From contig JAMPGU010000023.1 in assembly GCA_023663865.1 (NCBI GenBank), positions 1 to 37,151 on the forward strand: 37,151 nt of DNA. Reading direction: 5' to 3'. Below the pieces are notes generated by a model. It had not been told where the DNA came from and did not search any database. It saw only the letters and a list, made by a program, of their open reading frames with translations. Shown here piece by piece: positions 31,524-37,151 of this stretch (position 1 is the stretch's first letter; each line of letters begins with the position of its first letter). The position numbers and the translations under genes were made by a program. The stretch is from Clostridium sp. (lineage in GTDB: Bacteria; Bacillota; Clostridia; Oscillospirales; Acutalibacteraceae).

Positions 31524-32156
31524 ATGAACAAAATTAACTATCAAAAAGAATTAGACAATATTATTGAAAAAAATAAGAGAGAGGACGTATTGCCCTCTCT
31601 TTTACTACATAGCTGCTGCGCACCCTGCTCCAGCTATACAATTGAATATTTATCAAACTATTTTAAAATCACTGTTCTTTATTATAATCCGAACATCTTC
31701 CCTGAGGAGGAATATGAAAAGCGTAAGAAAGAGCAGCTGCGGCTGATTCGTTCTCTGCCGACAAAAAATAAAGTAGATTTTCTGGATTGTGATTATGACA
31801 GTGATGTGTTTTTTGACATTGCAAGGGGATATGAAAACTGCCGTGAGGGCGGTGAACGCTGTTTCAGATGCTATGCACTTAGGTTAAGAAAGACGGCTTG
31901 TCTGGCAAAGCAGCAGGGCTTTGATTATTTTTGCACAACCCTTTCTATCAGCCCGTTAAAAAATGCACAAAAGATTAATGAAGTTGGATATGAATTGCAG
32001 GAAGAAATCGGTGCCCTGTGGCTTCCGTCTGATTTCAAAAAGCGTGAAGGCTATAAGCGTTCCATTGAACTTTCCCGAGAATATAATCTTTACAGGCAAA
32101 ATTTCTGCGGCTGTGTTTTCAGCAAAGCAGATAAAGAGGAGATAACCAATGAATAA
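31524..32156 (+). CDS. queH: Epoxyqueuosine reductase QueH
   Basis: QueH carries out the last step of queuosine synthesis in tRNA, reducing epoxyqueuosine, and replaces the cobalamin-dependent QueG in many anaerobes. The 210 residues have the DUF208 cysteine motifs in order: LLHSCCAPCSSY (residues about 27-38), GGERCFRCYALRL, and NFCGCVFS near the end, which bind a 4Fe-4S cluster and a second metal site. YYNPNIFPEEEYEKRK follows the first motif, as expected. The ATG directly follows the stop of the M23 gene with no gap. It overlaps rarA by eight bases. No other queuosine genes are in the window. Confidence 0.95.
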   Translation: MNKINYQKELDNIIEKNKREDVLPSLLLHSCCAPCSSYTIEYLSNYFKITVLYYNPNIFPEEEYEKRKKEQLRLIRSLPTKNKVDFLDCDYDSDVFFDIARGYENCREGGERCFRCYALRLRKTACLAKQQGFDYFCTTLSISPLKNAQKINEVGYELQEEIGALWLPSDFKKREGYKRSIELSREYNLYRQNFCGCVFSKADKEEITNE

Positions 32157-33417
32157 GCCATTAGCAGATAGAATTCGCCCCACATCTCTTGCAGATGTGG
32201 TGGGGCAAAAGCATTTGCTGTCTGAGGGCAGGGCATTATATAATTTAATATCCTCCGGCGAAATTCCGAATTTGATTTTTTACGGACCAAGCGGTGTAGG
32301 CAAAACAACCGTGGCATCCATTATTGCCAATGCTACCAATCGTTCGCTTCGCCGTCTCAATGGCACTACTGCCTCTACTCAGGATATTAAGGATATTGTT
32401 GCAGAGCTTGATACATTTTCTGCACCTAACGGTATATTGCTTTACCTTGATGAGATACAGTATTTTAATAAAAGACAGCAGCAAAGCCTGCTGGAATTTA
32501 TAGAAAATGGTAAAATTACCTTGATAGCTTCTACTACGGAAAATCCGTATTTTTATATTTATCCGGCTATCTTGTCCCGTTCCACTGTCTTTGAGTTTAA
32601 AGCGATTGATACATCGGATGTAATACCCGCCATAGAGCGTGGCTTTCATATTTTATCAGAAGAGAATGATGTCTCTCTTGAAATAGAGGATGGAACATTA
32701 AAGCGAATTGCCTCCGGCTGCGGCGGTGACGTCAGAAAAGCACTGAACAGTGTAGAAAACTGTTTTTACGCCGTGCCTACTGTGGATGGAAAAAAGCAGA
32801 TTACCCCGGAAATTGCCAATGAGCTGGTACAAAGAAGCTCTGTCAGGTATGATAAAGAAGGGGACGAGCATTATGATATTATATCAGCATATCAAAAAAG
32901 TATGCGAGGTTCTGACCCGGATGCAGCACTCCATTATCTTGCCAGACTGCTTGAGGCCGGTGACCTGCCGTCCGCCTGCAGACGATTGATGGTGTGTGCC
33001 TGCGAGGATGTTGGTTTGGCTTATCCTCAAATCATTCCGATTGTAAAATCAGCTGTTGATATTGCACAAATGGTAGGACTTCCTGAGGCGAGAATTCCTC
33101 TTGCCGATGCCGTTATTTTGGTTGCAGCCTCACCGAAAAGCAATTCCGGAGAGGCGGCAATTGACAAGGCTTTGTCTGATGTCAGAGCAGGCAATTACGG
33201 TCCTGTACCGAGACAGCTTCAAAATATGCATTATGACGGTGAGGATGCTGAGGTTAAGGGTCAGTTTTATGTTTACCCCCACGATTATAAAAATCACTGG
33301 ATACAGCAGCAGTATTTGCCGGACGTATTAAAGGATAGAAAGTATTATCAGTATGGCCCAAATAAGAATGAACAGGCGTTTAAAGCCTACTGGGACAAAG
33401 TAAAGGGAACAAAGTAA
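32149..33417 (+). CDS. rarA: Replication-associated recombination ATPase RarA
   Basis: RarA (MgsA) is an AAA+ ATPase related to clamp loaders that acts at stalled replication forks. The 422 residues show PLADRIRPTSLADVVGQKHLL at the start, Walker A YGPSGVGKTT, the LNGTTAST segment, Walker B ILYLDEIQYFNKRQQ, sensor 1 IASTTENP and the Arg-finger region AILSRSTVFEF. The C-terminal helical tetramer domain has ALHYLARLLEAGDLPSACRRLMVCACEDVGLAYP. The usual Gly in the Walker A of RarA (PPGTGKTT) is SGVGKTT here, still functional in form. GAGGAG precedes the ATG. Its stop overlaps the nth start by one base. Confidence 0.95.
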   Translation: MNKPLADRIRPTSLADVVGQKHLLSEGRALYNLISSGEIPNLIFYGPSGVGKTTVASIIANATNRSLRRLNGTTASTQDIKDIVAELDTFSAPNGILLYLDEIQYFNKRQQQSLLEFIENGKITLIASTTENPYFYIYPAILSRSTVFEFKAIDTSDVIPAIERGFHILSEENDVSLEIEDGTLKRIASGCGGDVRKALNSVENCFYAVPTVDGKKQITPEIANELVQRSSVRYDKEGDEHYDIISAYQKSMRGSDPDAALHYLARLLEAGDLPSACRRLMVCACEDVGLAYPQIIPIVKSAVDIAQMVGLPEARIPLADAVILVAASPKSNSGEAAIDKALSDVRAGNYGPVPRQLQNMHYDGEDAEVKGQFYVYPHDYKNHWIQQQYLPDVLKDRKYYQYGPNKNEQAFKAYWDKVKGTK

Positions 33418-34052
33418 TGACAAAAAAAGATAGAGTATTAAAAGTAATAGATGCACTTAAAATAAAATATCCCGAAGCAATATGCTCTTTGAATGCATCA
33501 AATCCTTTTGAGCTTCTTGTAGCAGTCAGATTGTCTGCACAGTGTACAGATGCCAGAGTGAATCTTGTTACGCCTGCATTGTTTGACAAGTATAAAACTC
33601 TTGATGACTACTGCAATGCCGATGTGAAGGATATTGAAAGACTAATACATAGCTGCGGCTTTTATAAAAGCAAGGCAGTGTCCATTATAGATATGGCAAA
33701 GGGTGTGCGGGACAGGTTCGGCGGTGTTGTTCCCGATAATATTGAGGATTTGATTACACTGAATGGTGTCGGCAGAAAAACTGCGAATCTTATTGTAGGC
33801 GATGTCTATGGTAAGGAAAGCATTGTGGTTGATACGCATATGATTAGAATTTCAAATCGTATCGGTCTGGTTAATGACAAGGACCCGAAGAAGATTGAAT
33901 TTGCTTTAAAGAAAATCGTTCCTGTCGAGGAAGGCTCGGATTTTTGTCATAGGATTGTACTGTTTGGCAGAGATGTTTGTTCTGCAAGAAAGCCCTTGTG
34001 TGACCAGTGTCCGATAAACGATGTGTGCAAAAAGGTGGGTGTAAAGCTTTGA
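33417..34052 (+). CDS. nth: Endonuclease III
   Basis: Endonuclease III removes oxidised pyrimidines from DNA and cuts the abasic site. The 211 residues carry the helix-hairpin-helix LNGVGRKTANLIVG with the catalytic Lys, the GPD segment VVDTHMIRISNRIGL with the catalytic Asp, and the cluster motif CSARKPLCDQCPINDVC (C-x6-C-x2-C-x5-C) for 4Fe-4S at the C-terminus. The start overlaps the rarA stop (TAATG) and the stop overlaps the next gene's TTG (TTGA). Grouping with rarA gives a small DNA maintenance operon. Confidence 0.96.
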   Translation: MTKKDRVLKVIDALKIKYPEAICSLNASNPFELLVAVRLSAQCTDARVNLVTPALFDKYKTLDDYCNADVKDIERLIHSCGFYKSKAVSIIDMAKGVRDRFGGVVPDNIEDLITLNGVGRKTANLIVGDVYGKESIVVDTHMIRISNRIGLVNDKDPKKIEFALKKIVPVEEGSDFCHRIVLFGRDVCSARKPLCDQCPINDVCKKVGVKL

Positions 34053-34549
34053 AAGGCAATATTGTACTGATTGGTATGCCGGGCAGCGGGAAATCCACCT
34101 GCGGTGTTGTGGCGGCCAAGATGCTTTTGAAGAATTTTTTTGATACAGATTTGCTGATTCAAAATCTTGAGGATGCAAGACTTCAGGATATCATCGACAG
34201 CAAGGGGAATGAATATTTTGGAAACGCTGAGGAAAAATCCATTTTATCTCTGGATATTCAGGGTACTGTGATTGCCACAGGGGGTTCTGTTATTTATTCC
34301 GAAAAGGCGATGGAGCATCTGAAAAAAATCGGCAAAATTATTTATCTCTATATTGATTACGAGCATATGTGCAAGCGTATTAACAACTTGAACACAAGGG
34401 GTGTAATTATGAAAAATGGTGAAACCCTTAGGGATATGTTTGACGAGCGCCTGCCCTTGTATGAGAAATGGGCAGATGTGATTATAGATTGCAATAACAA
34501 TTCTGTAGAGGAAACGGCTTTGATGATACAAAATTCTGTGAAAAATTAG
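34049..34549 (+). CDS. Shikimate kinase-like protein
   Basis: The 166-residue P-loop kinase has LIGMPGSGKSTCG (Walker A), FFDTDLLIQ (the DxD of the Mg/shikimate site), ATGGSVIYSEKAM and a LNTRGV lid segment. A late ERLPLYEKWADVIID has the Arg-x-x-LY-x-x-AD pattern of shikimate kinases. Shikimate kinases normally also have an Arg in an FRxxE motif; here the matching part reads EYFGNAEE, without Arg. So it may be a shikimate kinase with an altered pocket or a kinase for another small molecule. The TTG at 34049 overlaps the nth stop, with AGGTGGG about 10 bases ahead; the upstream GTG at 34007 would lie deep inside nth. No other aromatic-pathway gene is nearby. Confidence 0.8.
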   Translation: MKGNIVLIGMPGSGKSTCGVVAAKMLLKNFFDTDLLIQNLEDARLQDIIDSKGNEYFGNAEEKSILSLDIQGTVIATGGSVIYSEKAMEHLKKIGKIIYLYIDYEHMCKRINNLNTRGVIMKNGETLRDMFDERLPLYEKWADVIIDCNNNSVEETALMIQNSVKN

Positions 34550-34552
34550 GTC

Positions 34553-34581
34553 TTGAATACGAGGCGTAAAAGTGTTATTAT
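34553..34581 (+). promoter_or_regulatory. Sigma-A promoter of guaB
   Basis: TTGAAT (34553-34558), 17 bp, TATTAT (34576-34581), directly after the kinase stop; the leader is about 43 bases. Confidence 0.75.
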
Positions 34582-34630
34582 AGTAAAAATATATTTATAT
34601 AATTTTTTCTGCGAAATGGAGGATGTTTAA

Positions 34631-36103
<1,473 letters not shown>

Positions 36104-36125
36104 TTTCTGATTAACAAAATATAGT

Positions 36126-36148
36126 AAGGGGCAGAATCCTGCCCCTTT
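36126..36148 (+). terminator. Hairpin terminator after guaB
   Basis: AAGGGGCAG (36126-36134) pairs with CTGCCCCTT (36139-36147) around AATC. The stem is strong and the T run short, so termination may be partial. Confidence 0.7.
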
Positions 36149-36172
36149 ACAATTATTATAGGTTGTGTTTTT

Positions 36173-37009
36173 ATGGCAGAAAAAGTGTCAAAATGGGTTA
36201 AATTCAAACGATTTCTAAAACGAAATATGACTCCCACTTGGGCAAAGCATATATCATATCAAATATTTGCATTTGTTGTTTCTGTTGTTATGGTAATCGG
36301 CGTTGCTGATTATACTATAACCAAAACTTATGATCAGATGGAGCTTGTTATTATGGATAATTTTACAATCACAGCTCATACAGGAGCTTATAATACAAAT
36401 ATGAATACAGCTGATTCCGTGCAGGCAGCCATTGATCATAGTGTGCAGATTGTTGAACTGGATATCCGCCAGCGTCCTGATGGCACAGTTGTTATGGCAC
36501 ATGACTTGGTTGTTACGAATAACGACGGTGTTCCGCTGATTGATGCATTGAGCCTCCTTAAAGGTACGGATATTAAAATTAATCTTGATATTAAAGAAAC
36601 AAAAGCGCTTAATGATTTGCATCGTCTTTTAGTTGAATATAACTTGCTGGAGCAGTCATTTCTTACTGGCATTGAAATCATAAATGTAAAGGCGGTCAAG
36701 GAATCAGATTGCGCCGGTATGGATTATTATTTGAATTATATCCCGTCAAGAGCTCGTGTTTTCTTTGAGGAGTATAGACTTAAATTAATTGAGCTTCTGG
36801 AAGAAACAGGTGCGGTGGGAATTAATTGTAACTACAAGTATGCCAATTCACAATTGTCAAATCTGCTTCATAAAAAGGGCTATAAGCTGTCTGTCTGGAC
36901 AGTAAACAGTGAGCGAGCTGCTAAAAAAATGCTTGCAATCAGCCCCGATAATATTACCTCAAAGGACCCTGAAATCGTTCAAAAGGTCATAGATAATTGG
37001 GGTAAATAA
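36173..37009 (+). CDS. Membrane-anchored glycerophosphodiester phosphodiesterase family protein
   Basis: The 278-residue protein has a basic start, a membrane helix at about 28-48 and a GDPD-type TIM barrel outside. Motifs: ITAHTGAYN (His69), VELDIRQRPDGTVVMAHD (Glu95, Asp97, His110, the metal and acid-base residues), INLDIKET, and SVWTVNSERAAKKML near the end. In the standard family the first motif is HRG; here Arg is replaced by Thr (HTG), and the following ENT element is changed to MNTADSV. I recall a subfamily of anaerobe GDPD proteins with HTG, so this looks like a variant and not decay. Likely substrates are glycerophosphodiesters from lipids or teichoic acids, but that is inference. 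The start is the ATG at 36173. Confidence 0.85.
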   Translation: MAEKVSKWVKFKRFLKRNMTPTWAKHISYQIFAFVVSVVMVIGVADYTITKTYDQMELVIMDNFTITAHTGAYNTNMNTADSVQAAIDHSVQIVELDIRQRPDGTVVMAHDLVVTNNDGVPLIDALSLLKGTDIKINLDIKETKALNDLHRLLVEYNLLEQSFLTGIEIINVKAVKESDCAGMDYYLNYIPSRARVFFEEYRLKLIELLEETGAVGINCNYKYANSQLSNLLHKKGYKLSVWTVNSERAAKKMLAISPDNITSKDPEIVQKVIDNWGK

Positions 37010-37027
37010 AAAAAGTTAAAAAAAGTC

Positions 37028-37056
37028 TTGACTATCTAATAAACTTGTGCTATATT
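37028..37056 (+). promoter_or_regulatory. Promoter of tRNA-Thr
   Basis: TTGACT (37028-37033), 17 bp, TATATT (37051-37056), about 12 bases before the likely transcript start at the tRNA leader. Confidence 0.85.
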
Positions 37057-37075
37057 ATTAGAGCGTTGAGAATAC

Positions 37076-37151
37076 GCTGGTGTAGCTCAGTTGGTAGAGC
37101 AGCTGATTTGTAATCAGCAGGTCAGGGGTTCGAGTCCGTTCACCAGCTCCA
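37076..37151 (+). tRNA. tRNA-Thr (anticodon TGT)
   Basis: The 76-nt gene starts GCTGGTGTAGCTCAG and ends with an encoded CCA at the last base of the window. The anticodon stem GCTGA/TCAGC encloses the loop TTTGTAA, giving anticodon TGT (reads ACA). The acceptor stem GCTGGTG/CACCAGC has seven Watson-Crick pairs and the T-arm has GGTTCGAGTCC. More tRNA genes may follow beyond the window. Confidence 0.97.

Noticed and set aside
34007..34049. GTG start for the kinase gene inside nth
   Set aside because: It would read through the 4Fe-4S cysteine region of nth in another frame and adds a tail not found in P-loop kinases; the TTG overlapping the nth stop has a suitable binding site.

Overview
The window looks like chromosome of a Gram-positive, spore-forming member of the Clostridia, most likely the Oscillospiraceae/Ruminococcaceae group. 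This is inference from several signs: the spore pair yqfC-yqfD, AT-rich intergenic DNA with near-consensus sigma-A promoters spaced 17 bp, strong GGAGG-type ribosome binding sites, Thr-rich surface linkers, a fibronectin-III-like surface protein end, queH in place of queG, and an ftsEX operon followed by M23 coiled-coil hydrolases. No phage, IS, CRISPR or rRNA was found. Most of the window is vertically inherited-looking housekeeping DNA with several small lineage-specific loci.

Layout. 1-219 is the tail of a surface protein. 327-1534 is yqfC-yqfD, the latter shorter than usual. 1546-6820 is a hexuronate/glycan locus: mannonate dehydratase (uxuA), SDR fructuronate reductase (uxuB), a membrane-anchored GH30 glycosidase and a GPH-family sugar symporter. 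6835-7169 holds a 149-bp tandem repeat built from tRNA-Arg 3' sequence and its terminator, then tRNA-Arg(ACG) on the minus strand. 7244-8403 (minus) has a zinc-ribbon/Thr-rich/InlB-like membrane protein coupled to a C_GCAxxG_C_C protein. 8601-11641 has two secreted or membrane proteins of unknown function. 11664-15083 (minus) has pnuC and the dusB-nagA-trmL operon, whose promoter predicts a leaderless mRNA. 15183-17727 has a membrane-linked XRE regulator, a hypoxanthine-DNA glycosylase and galM.

17881-23818 is a plus-strand run: a double-FHA protein, a SEDS polymerase and a class B PBP (elongation or division peptidoglycan synthesis), then hflX, a DUF4830-like protein and an rsuA-type pseudouridine synthase. 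24022-25107 is a CdaR/PucR-type regulator behind a large palindrome. 25373-31523 is ftsE-ftsX followed by three tandem coiled-coil M23 endopeptidases, all with intact zinc-binding motifs. 31524-34549 is a tight operon, queH-rarA-nth-shikimate kinase-like. guaB, a membrane-anchored GDPD-family protein and tRNA-Thr(TGT) close the window.

Two cell-wall modules (FHA-SEDS-PBP for synthesis, FtsEX-M23 for controlled cleavage) lie within 14 kb. The most notable points are the triple M23 array, the leaderless dusB arrangement, the palindrome at the cdaR-like promoter, the tRNA-derived tandem repeat, the shortened YqfD and the small uronate/GH30 locus. I did not find a clearly new defence or mobile system.
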